A stretch of DNA of 64,000 nucleotides from an uncultured Flavobacteriaceae bacterium (GTDB lineage: Bacteria > Bacteroidota > Bacteroidia > Flavobacteriales > Flavobacteriaceae). The DNA lies in NCBI GenBank assembly GCA_947488435.1, contig CANKZG010000001.1:670308-734307 (forward strand), in the 5' to 3' direction. The notes under the pieces are model-generated. The model was not told the DNA's origin, searched no databases, and saw only the letters and a program-made list of their open reading frames with translations. Each line of letters starts with the position of its first letter. The first letter of the stretch is position 1. The position numbers were made by a program, and so were the translations under genes. Positions 35,790 to 45,334 of the stretch are shown piece by piece.

Positions 35790-36902
35790 TTAGCAAAGTT
35801 CAGCCAATTCTTTCCCCACTTTTGCTCCTATAGCAATCCCCATACCCCCCAATCGCACACCACAATTAACATGTAAAGAGAGTGGTTTTATAATCGGTTT
35901 CTTTTGCATCCCTACGCCCATTATTCCGCTCCAGCGATGTTCTATTTCGTAAGGTGAATTGGGTAGTATGACCGTTTTTAAAAGCTTTTCTAAACGATTC
36001 TGGATGAGTGAAGTTTCTCCAAAAGCAGTGGTTTCTTCTCCCTTAAAATCTAAATTTCTCCCTCCTCCTAAGAGCACGCTATTCTTTACATTTCTAAAAT
36101 AATAATATCCTTCCTCTAAATGAAAAGTCCCTTTCAGTTGCAATCCCTTAATAGGTTTGGTAATCAGCACCTGCGCTCGAGCTGGTTTAACATTTTCATT
36201 CAGTAATGCTGTTGCAAAACCATTCGTTGCGATGCAAAGTTTTTTAGTACGAAATTCGAACTGATTTGTTTTAACCATTACCCCCGAATTATCTTCACTA
36301 TACTTTTCTACGGTGATTGCATTTAGAATTGTAATCTTCTTTTTTGCTGCTAAACGCACCAAAGCTTGCATCATTGCTCCAGTATCTATTTGAGACTCGT
36401 AGCGATGCGTAACATAGGTTGGTTGCACTTTTTCAAATTCAAAAATATTCTTATTTTCTTTGAAAACAATTCCTCCAAAAATTGGTCTTAAAAGTTCATT
36501 TGCTTCCGCCAATCGTTCCCTGCAATACTGATAAAGATCCCCTTGCTTGTCAAGAAAAACCTCATGGCCTCCGTGATTTTGATAAATAATATTTTTATCT
36601 CCTAAGTTTTTGCGAAGCAATTGTATCCCATCCCGTCGCTTTTTTACCAATTCTATAACTTCATCTTCAGTGTGTGTTTTTAAATCTGATAAGATTTCTG
36701 AAATACTTCCGAAGCACGCAAAACCGGCATTTTTTGTGCTTGCGCCTTGAGGTAACACCCCTTTTTCTAAGATTACAATTTTTGCTTTAGGATATTTTTT
36801 TCTGAGGTGAAGTGCACAATGTAACCCCACAATCCCGCTGCCAATAATCGCAAAGTCGATATTAGATAACCAGCTTTTATACTCCCAATAGCTAAGGTTC
36901 AT
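35790..36902 (-). CDS. DAO-family FAD-dependent oxidoreductase
   Basis: This is a 370-residue flavoenzyme. The dinucleotide fold is near the N-terminus (DFAIIGSGIVGLHCALHLR with a downstream KIVILEKG, about 15-48), followed by GASTKNAGFACFG, a loop typical of D-amino-acid/glycine oxidase relatives, and a C-terminal FAD contact GGMGIAIGAKVGKELAEL. The ATG at 36902 is chosen over an in-frame TTG 42 nt upstream. It probably oxidises a secondary or primary amine in the cytoplasm; the substrate cannot be read from sequence. It lies downstream of accC in the same direction with a gap of about 150 nt, so co-transcription is possible but not required. Confidence 0.88.
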   Translation of the reverse strand: MNLSYWEYKSWLSNIDFAIIGSGIVGLHCALHLRKKYPKAKIVILEKGVLPQGASTKNAGFACFGSISEILSDLKTHTEDEVIELVKKRRDGIQLLRKNLGDKNIIYQNHGGHEVFLDKQGDLYQYCRERLAEANELLRPIFGGIVFKENKNIFEFEKVQPTYVTHRYESQIDTGAMMQALVRLAAKKKITILNAITVEKYSEDNSGVMVKTNQFEFRTKKLCIATNGFATALLNENVKPARAQVLITKPIKGLQLKGTFHLEEGYYYFRNVKNSVLLGGGRNLDFKGEETTAFGETSLIQNRLEKLLKTVILPNSPYEIEHRWSGIMGVGMQKKPIIKPLSLHVNCGVRLGGMGIAIGAKVGKELAELC

Positions 36903-37049
36903 TCTTGAAGATTCAGCGTTCAAACACCAAGGTAATATAGTCAAAAAACACTAATCAAAATAACTATAATCACCTAGTATTCTTAATAAAAGAGCTATTC
37001 CTCTACCAAGAAAACGATATCTTCAACAAGACGTAAAAGATTAATTCAG

Positions 37050-38402
37050 CTAATTGCCTTCTATGGGTGCCATCTCAAAATCTTCCATAAACTTGGTGGT
37101 ATAATTTCCTGCCAAGTAGTCGGGATGATCCATAAGTTGACGATGAAAAGGAATTGTTGTTTTTACCCCTTCAATAACAAATTCATCTAAAGCACGCTTC
37201 ATTTTATTGATTGCTTCTTCACGTGTTTGCGCTGTTGTGATAAGTTTTGCAATCATTGAATCGTAATTAGGAGGTATAATATATCCACTATACACATGTG
37301 TATCGAGTCGAATACCATGACCTCCAGGGGTGTGCAATGTCGTAATTCTTCCCGGAGAAGGTCTAAATCCATTATACGGATCTTCAGCATTAATTCTACA
37401 TTCTATAGAGTGCAATTTTGGGGTATAGTTTTTTCCCGAAATTGGCACACCACCAGCAACTAAAATTTGCTCTCTAATTAAATCATAGTCAATTACCTGC
37501 TCTGTTATAGGGTGTTCTACTTGAATTCGTGTATTCATTTCCATAAAGTAGAAGTTTCGATGTTTATCCACCAAAAACTCCACCGTTCCTGCACCTTCAT
37601 ATTTAATAAACTCTGAAGCCAAAACCGCAGCTTTCCCCATATCATCCCTTAACTTATCGGTCATGAAAGGGGATGGAGTTTCCTCTGTCAACTTCTGATG
37701 ACGGCGTTGTACAGAACAATCCCGTTCTGAAAGGTGACAGGCTTTACCATATTGATCTCCCACAACTTGTATCTCAATATGTCGTGGTTCTTCAATTAAT
37801 TTTTCCATATACATCCCACCATTTCCAAAAGCGGCTGTAGCTTCTTGAACGGCACTGTCATATAGATCTTGCATTTCTTCCTCACTCCATACGGCACGCA
37901 TTCCCTTTCCACCGCCTCCGGCAGTAGCTTTTATCATAACAGGGTATCCCATTTTTTTGGCGATCTTTTTGGCTTCTGCAGCTGATTTCAGTAAGCCATC
38001 AGATCCAGGAATTACGGGAACACCGGCTTGCTTCATGGTCTCTTTAGCAGTAGCCTTATCTCCCATCCTATCAATTTGATCTCCAGAAGCACCGATAAAT
38101 TTTATACGATGTTCAGCACAAATTTTAGAAAACTTAGAGTTTTCCGACAAAAACCCATAACCTGGATGTATTGCATCTGCATTGGTAATTTCTGCGGCGG
38201 CTATGATATTTGGTATTTTAAGGTACGATTCACTACTAGGTGCCGGACCAATACAAACCGCTTCATCTGCGAAACGAACATGCAAACTCTCTTCGTCTGC
38301 CTTAGAATATACAGCAACGGTCTTAATCCCCATTTCCTTACAGGTCCGGATAATTCGAAGTGCTATTTCTCCTCTGTTTGCAATTAATATCTTTTTAAAC
38401 AT
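37050..38402 (-). CDS. accC: Acetyl-CoA carboxylase, biotin carboxylase subunit
   Basis: This 450-residue enzyme carboxylates the biotin on AccB using ATP and bicarbonate, the first half-reaction of malonyl-CoA synthesis. The start [17 protein letters not shown] is diagnostic; the ATG at 38402 is preferred over an in-frame TTG 18 nt upstream. The ATP-grasp glycine loop [10 protein letters not shown], the HIEIQVVGD strand and the active-site block [15 protein letters not shown] are present. The length matches the E. coli enzyme (449). It follows accB with about a 77-nt gap and fabH before that, so fatty-acid initiation genes are grouped. A second biotin carboxylase lies at the window end with a different partner set. 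Confidence 0.97.
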   Translation of the reverse strand: MFKKILIANRGEIALRIIRTCKEMGIKTVAVYSKADEESLHVRFADEAVCIGPAPSSESYLKIPNIIAAAEITNADAIHPGYGFLSENSKFSKICAEHRIKFIGASGDQIDRMGDKATAKETMKQAGVPVIPGSDGLLKSAAEAKKIAKKMGYPVMIKATAGGGGKGMRAVWSEEEMQDLYDSAVQEATAAFGNGGMYMEKLIEEPRHIEIQVVGDQYGKACHLSERDCSVQRRHQKLTEETPSPFMTDKLRDDMGKAAVLASEFIKYEGAGTVEFLVDKHRNFYFMEMNTRIQVEHPITEQVIDYDLIREQILVAGGVPISGKNYTPKLHSIECRINAEDPYNGFRPSPGRITTLHTPGGHGIRLDTHVYSGYIIPPNYDSMIAKLITTAQTREEAINKMKRALDEFVIEGVKTTIPFHRQLMDHPDYLAGNYTTKFMEDFEMAPIEGN

Positions 38403-38479
38403 AATGCTTCCAAATTTCAAATTTCAAAAAATCAAATCTTCTTAAAAAAGAATATGACGTCTGTAATCTGGGATTTAAT

Positions 38480-38971
38480 TTATGATGGATCTACTAGGAA
38501 TAAAGGTTGATCAAACTCTACTGGAGAAGAATCATCTACTAAAACCTTAACAATCTTTCCTGAAACTTCTGATTCAATATCATTAAAAAGCTTCATTGCT
38601 TCAATAACACAAAGCACATCGCCTTGCCCTATGGTATCTCCCACCTCGACAAAAACTGGTTTGTCAGGAGATGGTTTACGATAAAATGTTCCAATAATGG
38701 GAGATTTTATCGTAATATATTTAGAATCATCTTCCTCATTTGGTGTTGCAGCGGCAGGAGGTGCGGCAGCGGGTGCAGCTGTCTCTTGCGGAAAGCTTTG
38801 CGCCACTGGCGCAGCAGCAACAGGTATTTGCTGCACAAATGTAGGTTCTGAAGAAGTCCCAATCGCTCCGGTGCGTATGGTAATCTTTATGTCTTCCATC
38901 TCTAATTTTACTTCGCTGGCTCCTGATTTTGCCACAAACTTAATTAGGCTTTGAATTTCTTTAATATCCAT
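38480..38971 (-). CDS. accB: Acetyl-CoA carboxylase, biotin carboxyl carrier protein
   Basis: This 163-residue carrier of the biotin prosthetic group shuttles carboxyl between AccC and the carboxyltransferase. The C-terminal biotinyl domain (about 84-162) holds EAMKLFNDI with K127 as the biotinylated lysine, preceded by the thumb-like SPIIGTFYRKPSPDKP. An Ala/Pro-rich flexible linker (about 51-76) connects it to a small N-terminal helical domain. The order fabH-accB-accC on the minus strand, with short gaps, supports one operon. Confidence 0.97.
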   Translation of the reverse strand: MDIKEIQSLIKFVAKSGASEVKLEMEDIKITIRTGAIGTSSEPTFVQQIPVAAAPVAQSFPQETAAPAAAPPAAATPNEEDDSKYITIKSPIIGTFYRKPSPDKPVFVEVGDTIGQGDVLCVIEAMKLFNDIESEVSGKIVKVLVDDSSPVEFDQPLFLVDPS

Positions 38972-39001
38972 GGAATTCGATTTTTTGTTAGTTAGCTCAA
39001 T

Positions 39002-39997
39002 TTATGAATTATATGCCCATTTTAAATAGATAGATCCCCAAGTAAAACCGCCACCAAAGGCTGCAAATACAAGGTTGTCTCCTTTTTTGAGTTGTTTCTC
39101 ATAATCAAATAATAATAGCGGCAAAGTTGCAGAGGTTGTATTACCATAACGCTGAATGTTCATCATTACCTTTTCAGATTCTAATCCCATACGTCTGGCG
39201 GTAGCATCCACAATACGTTTGTTTGCCTGATGCGGAACCAACCATTGTACGTCCTTATCGGACAAACTGTTGCGTTCCATAATTTTTGCGGCGACATCTG
39301 CCATATTTGAAACTGCAAATTTAAATACCGATTTACCATCTTGGTAAACGTAATGCATATTATTCTTTACGGTTTCTTCTGAAGCTGGTAAAATAGATCC
39401 TCCAGCATCGATCTTTAAGAACTGCCTCCCAATTCCATCTGATCTTAAGAATTCATCTTTAAGACCGTAACCTTCATCATTGGGTTCAAACAAAGCTGCA
39501 CCTGCACCATCGCCAAAAATAATACATGTAGTTCTATCGGTATAATCCAAAATAGAAGACATCTTATCTGCTCCTATTAATAATACTTTTTTGTAACGCC
39601 CTGATTCTATATAACTAGCTGCAGTAGACATCCCATATAAAAAACTCGAGCAAGCAGCTTGAAGATCATAAGCAAAAGCATTCGTGGCTCCAATTTCTGA
39701 AGCTACATATGCAGCTGTTGCCGCTACCATAAGATCCGGTGTTGCCGTAGCAACCAGTACCAAGTCAATTTCTTTTGCATCGAGTTGGCGTTTCCGCATA
39801 AGATCTTCAGCAGCCTTAATAGCCATATATGAAGTTCCTTTGCCTTCTTTTTTAAGAATTCTTCGTTCCTTGATACCTGTTCTGGTAGTGATCCATTCAT
39901 CATTGGTATCTACCATAGTTTCCAAAATTGCATTTGTTAACACAAATTCGGGAACATAACCCCCTACAGCTGTAATTGCTGCTGATATTTTGCCCAT
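39002..39997 (-). CDS. fabH: 3-oxoacyl-ACP synthase III
   Basis: This 331-residue condensing enzyme joins acyl-CoA with malonyl-ACP to start fatty-acid chains. The catalytic triad is visible as C116 (QAACSSFLYG), H256 (VPHQANKRI) and N286 (GNTTSATLP). The glycine-rich end FAAFGGGFTWGSIYLKW is characteristic. It is the first gene after the rpmF terminator, with accB 30 nt downstream, so its promoter should lie in 39998-40115. The usual plsX between rpmF and fabH in many bacteria is absent here. Primer preference (acetyl or branched) cannot be read from the sequence; flavobacteria often use branched primers. Confidence 0.97.
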   Translation of the reverse strand: MGKISAAITAVGGYVPEFVLTNAILETMVDTNDEWITTRTGIKERRILKKEGKGTSYMAIKAAEDLMRKRQLDAKEIDLVLVATATPDLMVAATAAYVASEIGATNAFAYDLQAACSSFLYGMSTAASYIESGRYKKVLLIGADKMSSILDYTDRTTCIIFGDGAGAALFEPNDEGYGLKDEFLRSDGIGRQFLKIDAGGSILPASEETVKNNMHYVYQDGKSVFKFAVSNMADVAAKIMERNSLSDKDVQWLVPHQANKRIVDATARRMGLESEKVMMNIQRYGNTTSATLPLLLFDYEKQLKKGDNLVFAAFGGGFTWGSIYLKWAYNS

Positions 39998-40115
39998 AGT
40001 TAAAACAGTTTTCTGCCAAAAAGCTTAAAAAACGCTTCAAAAGTCGTGAAAATTAATGATTTTCCATGACTTTAATCCCTAAAAGTTCCTCTTTTGTGTT
40101 TTTAATGTCATCCAT

Positions 40116-40147
40116 AAAAAAACTCTCACTTCTTTAAAAGTGAGAGT
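40116..40147 (-). terminator. Rho-independent terminator after rpmF
   Basis: On the minus strand ACTCTCACTT pairs perfectly with AAGTGAGAGT (10 bp, 6-nt loop), followed by seven T. It lies 25 nt past the rpmF stop and separates the DUF177-rpmF unit from fabH-accB-accC. Confidence 0.88.
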
Positions 40148-40171
40148 CCCATATGTAATGTGAATTTAGCC

Positions 40172-40369
40172 TTATGCAGCAGCTTCCTCCGTTTTATCTA
40201 TTAACACCTGCCCTTTGTAATATAATTTACCTTCATGCCAGTGTGCTCTATGATACAAATGCATTTCTCCAGTTGTAGGATCTTTTGCAATTGTAGGTGC
40301 TACCGCCTTATAATGCGTTCTTCTTTTATCTCTTCTGGTTTTAGACGTTTTTCTTTTTGGATGTGCCAT
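40172..40369 (-). CDS. rpmF: 50S ribosomal protein L32, cysteine-free form
   Basis: This 65-residue ribosomal protein begins with the hallmark [16 protein letters not shown]. In many bacteria L32 carries four zinc-binding cysteines; none is present here, and the region reads [24 protein letters not shown], so this is the C-minus form. It lies 8 nt after the DUF177 gene, the standard pairing, and its transcript ends at the strong terminator at 40116-40147. Confidence 0.97.
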   Translation of the reverse strand: MAHPKRKTSKTRRDKRRTHYKAVAPTIAKDPTTGEMHLYHRAHWHEGKLYYKGQVLIDKTEEAAA

Positions 40370-40377
40370 TGTAAAAC

Positions 40378-40911
40378 CTATTTATCTGTTAATAATTTTT
40401 TTAATGCGTCCCACCTAGGGTCTGTATTTTCTGAATCTTCTTTTACGTCCTTTGGGTGTAATTCTTCTAACCTGTCCAACGTTTCCGATTGTAATGTTCC
40501 ATCTAAAACACCTGGATGAACTCTTTTTTGCGGTACTGCCAAAACAATCATTTCATAGATATATTGTGCAATATTCACTTCAAACTCTCCATGCGGAAGA
40601 ATAAGAATCTCATCATTTTCATCGTTAAACGCTTCTCCAAATTTAATTACTAGCTCTAAATGCGCTTCGATTGGCTGGTCGTAAGGTTCCCTTGTAAGGT
40701 CACAATTTACATTAACCAATCCTGAAGCTGTTAATTCCAATTCCATCATTGTACTCAACTTATTGAGTAGAACATGCAACTTTATAGCTGTGCTATTAAA
40801 TTCAGTATAATCAAAAGACTCAAAGAACTTGTGCTCGATTTGATACTCAAACTTGTGCTTTCCTAACTTCAATCCCGAAAAAGGAATTGTAAATTCCTTA
40901 TGCTTCCTCAT
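40378..40911 (-). CDS. DUF177 (YceD-like) protein
   Basis: This 177-residue protein belongs to the DUF177/YceD family found directly upstream of rpmF. Members are linked to ribosome assembly or 23S rRNA accumulation in bacteria and plastids. Visible family traits are the conserved cysteine block [29 protein letters not shown], an acidic middle, and the C-terminal [14 protein letters not shown], close to the usual DPRW-x-L-x-K-L. Start at ATG 40911; a GTG 9 nt upstream is also in frame. It is transcribed from the well-formed promoter at 40955-40984. Confidence 0.93.
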   Translation of the reverse strand: MRKHKEFTIPFSGLKLGKHKFEYQIEHKFFESFDYTEFNSTAIKLHVLLNKLSTMMELELTASGLVNVNCDLTREPYDQPIEAHLELVIKFGEAFNDENDEILILPHGEFEVNIAQYIYEMIVLAVPQKRVHPGVLDGTLQSETLDRLEELHPKDVKEDSENTDPRWDALKKLLTDK

Positions 40912-40954
40912 TCTAAACACAATTTACTACACACACCTTAACTAAAGGCGGGTG

Positions 40955-40984
40955 CAAAGATATTACTATTTTATGAAAAGCCAA
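40955..40984 (-). promoter_or_regulatory. Bacteroidetes-type promoter of the DUF177-rpmF operon
   Basis: On the minus strand TTGG (40984-40981) is followed after 18 nt by TATCTTTG (40962-40955), an exact match to the TANNTTTG -7 box of Bacteroidetes. It sits about 44 nt before the DUF177 ATG, and the sequence directly after the box (CACCC) is a plausible transcript start. Confidence 0.7.
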
Positions 40985-41063
40985 CTATTTAAGCCCTAAA
41001 TATACTGATGTAAAATAAAAAGAGTTCGTAAATCCGAAGTTGTCATTTTTTTCGTTTTACATC

Positions 41064-42113
41064 TTATCGCTTTAAGCGTTGTTTCTGTAGGGGATTTTTA
41101 GTTAATTCCTTATACTCCATTCTATTTCTATGGATTTGAATTGCTTTGAAAACTGACTCCTTAAACGACCCTGCATCTGCTTTTCCCGTACCGGCTATCT
41201 CAAAAGCAGTACCATGGTCTGGAGAAGTGCGCACTCGGCTAAGTCCAGCTGTAAAATTTACCCCCATTCCAAAGGAAAGTGTTTTAAAGGGAATAAGCCC
41301 CTGATCGTGATATGCAGCAAGAATAGCATCAAAATTTTTATGCCCATCACTTCCAAAAAAACTATCCGCTGCATAGGGACCGTATACCAAATGTCCGTCT
41401 GCAAACATTTCTCGAATAACAGGTTTTACCACCTTATCATCTTCATTTCCAATGACACCATTATCACCACTATGGGGGTTTATGCCCAACAATGCTATTT
41501 TAGGTTTATTAATCCCAAAATCCTGTTGTAGTGATTTTTTGATGGTAAGAATCTTATTTTTAATCAGTTCAGGAGATATCATTGCTGCCACATCTTTAAC
41601 CGCAACATGATCGGTTAATAATCCTACTTTTAATCCGTCTGTAACCATAAACATAAGACTGTCTCCTTCTAATTCCTCTGCTAAGTAATCTGTATGACCT
41701 GGAAATTTAAAGTCAGCTGCCTGAATATTATTCTTATTTATTGGTGCAGTTACCAAAACATCTACCTCCTGATTCTTGAGTGCCTTAACCGCAGCTCGGA
41801 GTGACTTTATAGCATATGAACCACTTTCTGCAGTAGCCTCTCCAAACAAAACATCAGGAGCTTCGGTCCAAACATTTATAACATTTACTTTACCTTCCAC
41901 AATCCCAGAAGCGTTTCGTACTCCTGTAAAGTTGACAGGGATTTTTAAGTGATTCTTCTGAAAAGAAATCACTTTATTGGAAGCAAAGATAACTGGAGTA
42001 CAAAAATCTAACATACGAGAATCCGCAAATGTTTTTAGCACAACTTCACATCCTACTCCATTTAAATCACCAATTGATATGCCAACTTTTATTTTTTTAT
42101 TTTCCTGCATCAT
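41064..42113 (-). CDS. pdxA: 4-hydroxythreonine-4-phosphate dehydrogenase
   Basis: This 349-residue NAD-dependent enzyme acts in the DXP-dependent pathway of pyridoxal phosphate. The metal-binding histidines can be placed at H169 (TDHVAV), H214 (NPHSGDNG) and H269 (YHDQG), and the substrate loop PGHTDYLAEE is at about 138-147. The end GTAFEIAGTGKADAGSF is typical of PdxA. Two ATGs are adjacent (MMQ); the first is used. It is divergent from ribE with a 54-nt gap and lies upstream of the DUF177 promoter, so it is probably its own unit. It is full length. Confidence 0.96.
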   Translation of the reverse strand: MMQENKKIKVGISIGDLNGVGCEVVLKTFADSRMLDFCTPVIFASNKVISFQKNHLKIPVNFTGVRNASGIVEGKVNVINVWTEAPDVLFGEATAESGSYAIKSLRAAVKALKNQEVDVLVTAPINKNNIQAADFKFPGHTDYLAEELEGDSLMFMVTDGLKVGLLTDHVAVKDVAAMISPELIKNKILTIKKSLQQDFGINKPKIALLGINPHSGDNGVIGNEDDKVVKPVIREMFADGHLVYGPYAADSFFGSDGHKNFDAILAAYHDQGLIPFKTLSFGMGVNFTAGLSRVRTSPDHGTAFEIAGTGKADAGSFKESVFKAIQIHRNRMEYKELTKNPLQKQRLKR

Positions 42114-42167
42114 GTAAATGCCTTAATGTCTAAATTTACGCCCGTAAAACTACTTAATTTAAGCGAT

Positions 42168-42761
42168 ATGTTTACAGGTATTATAGAAACTTTGGGAACC
42201 GTAAAAAAGCTGGTTCATGATCAGGGAAATCTTCACATAAGTGTTACATCCTCTATTACCCCGGAATTGCAAATTGACCAAAGTGTTTCTCACAATGGCG
42301 TCTGTCTTACGGTTGTTGCTATTGATGGAGATGAATATACAGTGACTGCAATAGCAGAAACTTTGGAGAAAACAAGCTTAAATACCCTTCAAGTGGCAGA
42401 TGCAATTAATTTGGAACGCGCAATGATTTTGGGAGCACGATTAGATGGGCATATCGTTCAAGGGCATGTTGATCAGGTAGGAAAGTGTATTGGAATTGAA
42501 GAAAAAGATGGAAGTTGGTTTTTTTCTTTTACTTATGATCCTAGTTTAAATAACGTTACCATTGAAAAGGGATCCATAACGATTGATGGCACAAGTCTCA
42601 CGGTGGTGGATTCAAAAGCCGATTCTTTTAGCGTAGCTATAATACCATACACCTACGAGCATACGCGTTTTAAGCAGTATACTATAGGTTCTCAGGTTAA
42701 TTTAGAGTTTGATGTAATTGGAAAATATGTTTCCCGTTTAATGGGAAATTTAAATCCTTAG
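42168..42761 (+). CDS. ribE: Riboflavin synthase, alpha chain
   Basis: This 197-residue enzyme dismutates two 6,7-dimethyl-8-ribityllumazines to riboflavin. Two lumazine-binding repeats are visible, at about 1-97 with SHNGVCLTV and 98-190 with SITIDGTSLTV. The universal start MFTGIIE fixes the ATG at 42168; a frame from 42126 adds 14 residues that do not fit the family. It is divergent from pdxA. Its last bases overlap the 3' end of the convergent flavoprotein gene by 4 nt, and no terminator is visible between them. Confidence 0.97.
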   Translation: MFTGIIETLGTVKKLVHDQGNLHISVTSSITPELQIDQSVSHNGVCLTVVAIDGDEYTVTAIAETLEKTSLNTLQVADAINLERAMILGARLDGHIVQGHVDQVGKCIGIEEKDGSWFFSFTYDPSLNNVTIEKGSITIDGTSLTVVDSKADSFSVAIIPYTYEHTRFKQYTIGSQVNLEFDVIGKYVSRLMGNLNP

Positions 42762-44194
42762 TATAAAAATCGGAAGATTTTTCGTGCAATACGGAACTTC
42801 CATGCTGTACGTGTATTTGTCATAAGGCCACGCAATGTTTTCTGGTTAATTCGGGTTGCAACAGGATAAGGGTAGACTCTATTTTCCAATTTCTTAGCAG
42901 GGATTTTTGCATGCTTGGCCAGCTCTAATTCTTGCACCAATTCACCGGCTTGCGGAGCAATCATACTTCCTGATAGTATTCTTTTTTGACCAATGTTTTT
43001 ATTTCCATCGAACCATACCGACATTGTACCATAGGTATAGTCTTGTACAATCGCTCTATCATCATGTTCAAAATTCTGATCTTGTCGGTAATGAGGGATT
43101 CCTTGGGTTTGCAGTTCTTTCTCGGTAAGCCCAAAATGAGCTACTTGTGGATCCGTAAAGGTTACCCAACTTAAATCATTCCAAGTATTTTTCTTTTTAA
43201 AAATCGGAAGTAACAAATTACGCCAAAGTTGACGTACCATTTTTTCTGCACCATGAGAAAACATATATACGCCCACAGCATCTCCTAAAACATAGACTTT
43301 TTTATTGGTGCTTTGCAGGTACGCATCTACTTTTATCTTTCCCTTCTCGGTAAGTTCAATTCCGCCCTTATCTAAATTCAATCCCTTTGTATTTACTACT
43401 CTCCCAACAGAAATTAGTGTGGCATCGCATGGGATTTCAATTTCTGATTGGTCGCTAACCATAATATGTGCCTTTCCGGATGAAAATTTTGAAACTTCAG
43501 CATTGTTGATGATTCGTATTCCCTCCTTTTCAAAAACCGATTCCAATATTTTTGAAACCTTTTCCGGTTCTTTTCCAAGCAATCGATCACCTCTGTTTAC
43601 AATAGTTACTTTAGCGCCAAAACGTGAAAATACCTGCCCTAATTCACATCCAATTGGCCCTCCTCCAATAACAACGAAATGGTCAGGTAATTTCCGGCAA
43701 TCGAAAAAAATATTTTCATTGGTATATACCGTAACCTGATCCATCCCTTCAATTGCAATTTTCCTAGGAGAAGAACCGGTACAGAGTAAAATCAATCTGG
43801 CAGTATACGCCTTGCCATCAACACTAATGACCTTTTTGGAGGTGAACGAAGCTTCCCCAATAACCACATCTATTCCATGTGCTCGTAAAGCCGTAGCATC
43901 CTCCGTTTTTTTTATGTGATCTTGAAGGGCGTTTACGTGATCTAAAATGCGTCCCATATCGGCTTTTCCACTAACCTTTAAACCAAAATTCTCCGCTAAC
44001 CTAGCCTGATGAAATTGATGCGCTATGTGAATAAGTGCTTTGCTGGGTACACATCCAAAATTAGTGCAATCACCTCCAAAGTTATTTTCGTCTTTTTCAA
44101 TCAGTAAAGTATTTAGGCCAAGCATATTAGCTACCCCAGAACTGCCGAGACCAGCACTTCCTGCTCCAATTACAATTACGTCATATTTCTTCAT
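42758..44194 (-). CDS. Class I pyridine nucleotide-disulfide oxidoreductase (mercuric-reductase-like)
   Basis: This 478-residue flavoprotein has an FAD fold (DVIVIGAGSAGLGSSGVA, 5-22), the redox-disulfide motif GGDCTNFGCVPSKALI with C43 and C48, and an NAD(P) fold (VVIGGGPIGCELGQVFSRFG, about 174-193). It resembles dihydrolipoamide dehydrogenase and mercuric reductase. The C-terminal dimerisation region reads YPYPVATRINQ where lipoamide dehydrogenases have HAHPT-x2-E, so the usual His-Glu dyad seems absent. It also lacks an N-terminal HMA domain and a C-terminal Cys pair, so a true mercury role is unlikely. The substrate is unknown. It is convergent with ribE. Confidence 0.88.
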   Translation of the reverse strand: MKKYDVIVIGAGSAGLGSSGVANMLGLNTLLIEKDENNFGGDCTNFGCVPSKALIHIAHQFHQARLAENFGLKVSGKADMGRILDHVNALQDHIKKTEDATALRAHGIDVVIGEASFTSKKVISVDGKAYTARLILLCTGSSPRKIAIEGMDQVTVYTNENIFFDCRKLPDHFVVIGGGPIGCELGQVFSRFGAKVTIVNRGDRLLGKEPEKVSKILESVFEKEGIRIINNAEVSKFSSGKAHIMVSDQSEIEIPCDATLISVGRVVNTKGLNLDKGGIELTEKGKIKVDAYLQSTNKKVYVLGDAVGVYMFSHGAEKMVRQLWRNLLLPIFKKKNTWNDLSWVTFTDPQVAHFGLTEKELQTQGIPHYRQDQNFEHDDRAIVQDYTYGTMSVWFDGNKNIGQKRILSGSMIAPQAGELVQELELAKHAKIPAKKLENRVYPYPVATRINQKTLRGLMTNTRTAWKFRIARKIFRFLY

Positions 44195-44238
44195 TGAAAA
44201 AGGGAATTAACTGATGAACAATTTTTAAAACTTACATC

Positions 44239-45327
44239 TTATACCTTAATATATAGCTTTCGTTTATGCATGAAATAGGCAAGCAGCAAATAAAAGGCTA
44301 CCACACTTAGCCCATAAAGCATGGAGGAGAATTTTATTGCTATAAAGTCATGTACATAAATGGTTTGAAACAACCAGTTGTGAAAAGAAATATCTCCATC
44401 TATTTTAGTCATATAAAATATCTTCGAGATAAAACTGGATAGAAAATAAAGGGTAATTGCATTGGCTCCTGCGTATCGAAAAATACTACCAAATTTTACA
44501 CCTCTAACATCAGTGATATAATAGATAAGTGCCAAAACCAAATTTGCCCACCCAGCAGTAACTAAAACAAAACTACTTGACCAAAGTGCTTTATTAATAG
44601 GAAAAACAAGATCCCATAACATTCCCAGGATCAGCATGGCAACCCCCATGATTATCATTGCCATTTCCTTTTTGGGACGTTTAGAAACAAGCAATAAGCC
44701 CGTAAAGATTCCTAGTAAAGAGCTGGCAATTGCCGGAATGCTGCTTAGTAAACCTTCAGGATCATAATCTTCGCGATACATATGTGTTCCAAAAGTTTGA
44801 ACATCTAAATAATTTGCCCAATTATTAGGTGCACGTTCAAAAGTTGGTTCCCCTCCAAATATCGGAATGTATCCTAGCCATATCCAATATCCTACTAAAA
44901 TAAATGCACAAATTCCGATAAGTATTTTCCAATTAAAATTTAAAAAGAGGATGGATGCAAAAAAGAAAGAAATTCCAATGCGTTGCAGTACTCCAGGAAA
45001 ACGAATGTCGGCAAATGCCTTTATAAAAGGAAAATGAATAAGAAATGCTCCTAAAAATAATCCTAAACCTATTAGCTTTAATGTTCGGATACTAATTTTT
45101 TTGTAAGTCGTTGCTGTAGCTTTTTTGTTTTGATAAGAAAACACAATCGATACTCCAACGATAAATAAAAAGAAGGGGAAAACTAAATCTGTAGGTGTAT
45201 AACCATGCCACTTTGCATGCAGTAGCGGAGGATAAACGCTTGACCAAGTTCCAGGTGTATTTACCAAAATCATGAGAACAATGGTAAGACCTCTAAAAAT
45301 ATCGACAGATAAAACTCTTTCTCTCAT
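44239..45327 (-). CDS. NagX/HGSNAT-like integral membrane acyltransferase (DUF5009-type)
   Basis: This 362-residue protein has about ten TM helices. The N-terminus RVLSVDIFRGLTIVLMILVN and the following KWHGYTPTDLVFPFFLFIVGVSI block (H41, D47) are hallmarks of the family related to heparan-alpha-glucosaminide N-acetyltransferase and bacterial NagX. Members are thought to acetylate amino sugars across the membrane. It lies 8 nt after the sodium:solute symporter gene, suggesting an operon that modifies or imports a sugar or amino sugar. That link is inference. The final helix ends in the basic MHKRKLYIKV, which should face the cytoplasm. Confidence 0.88.
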   Translation of the reverse strand: MRERVLSVDIFRGLTIVLMILVNTPGTWSSVYPPLLHAKWHGYTPTDLVFPFFLFIVGVSIVFSYQNKKATATTYKKISIRTLKLIGLGLFLGAFLIHFPFIKAFADIRFPGVLQRIGISFFFASILFLNFNWKILIGICAFILVGYWIWLGYIPIFGGEPTFERAPNNWANYLDVQTFGTHMYREDYDPEGLLSSIPAIASSLLGIFTGLLLVSKRPKKEMAMIIMGVAMLILGMLWDLVFPINKALWSSSFVLVTAGWANLVLALIYYITDVRGVKFGSIFRYAGANAITLYFLSSFISKIFYMTKIDGDISFHNWLFQTIYVHDFIAIKFSSMLYGLSVVAFYLLLAYFMHKRKLYIKV

Positions 45328-45334
45328 AAACTGA

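Noticed and set aside
42758..44194. True mercuric reductase
   Set aside because: There is no HMA domain, no C-terminal cysteine pair and no mer genes nearby.
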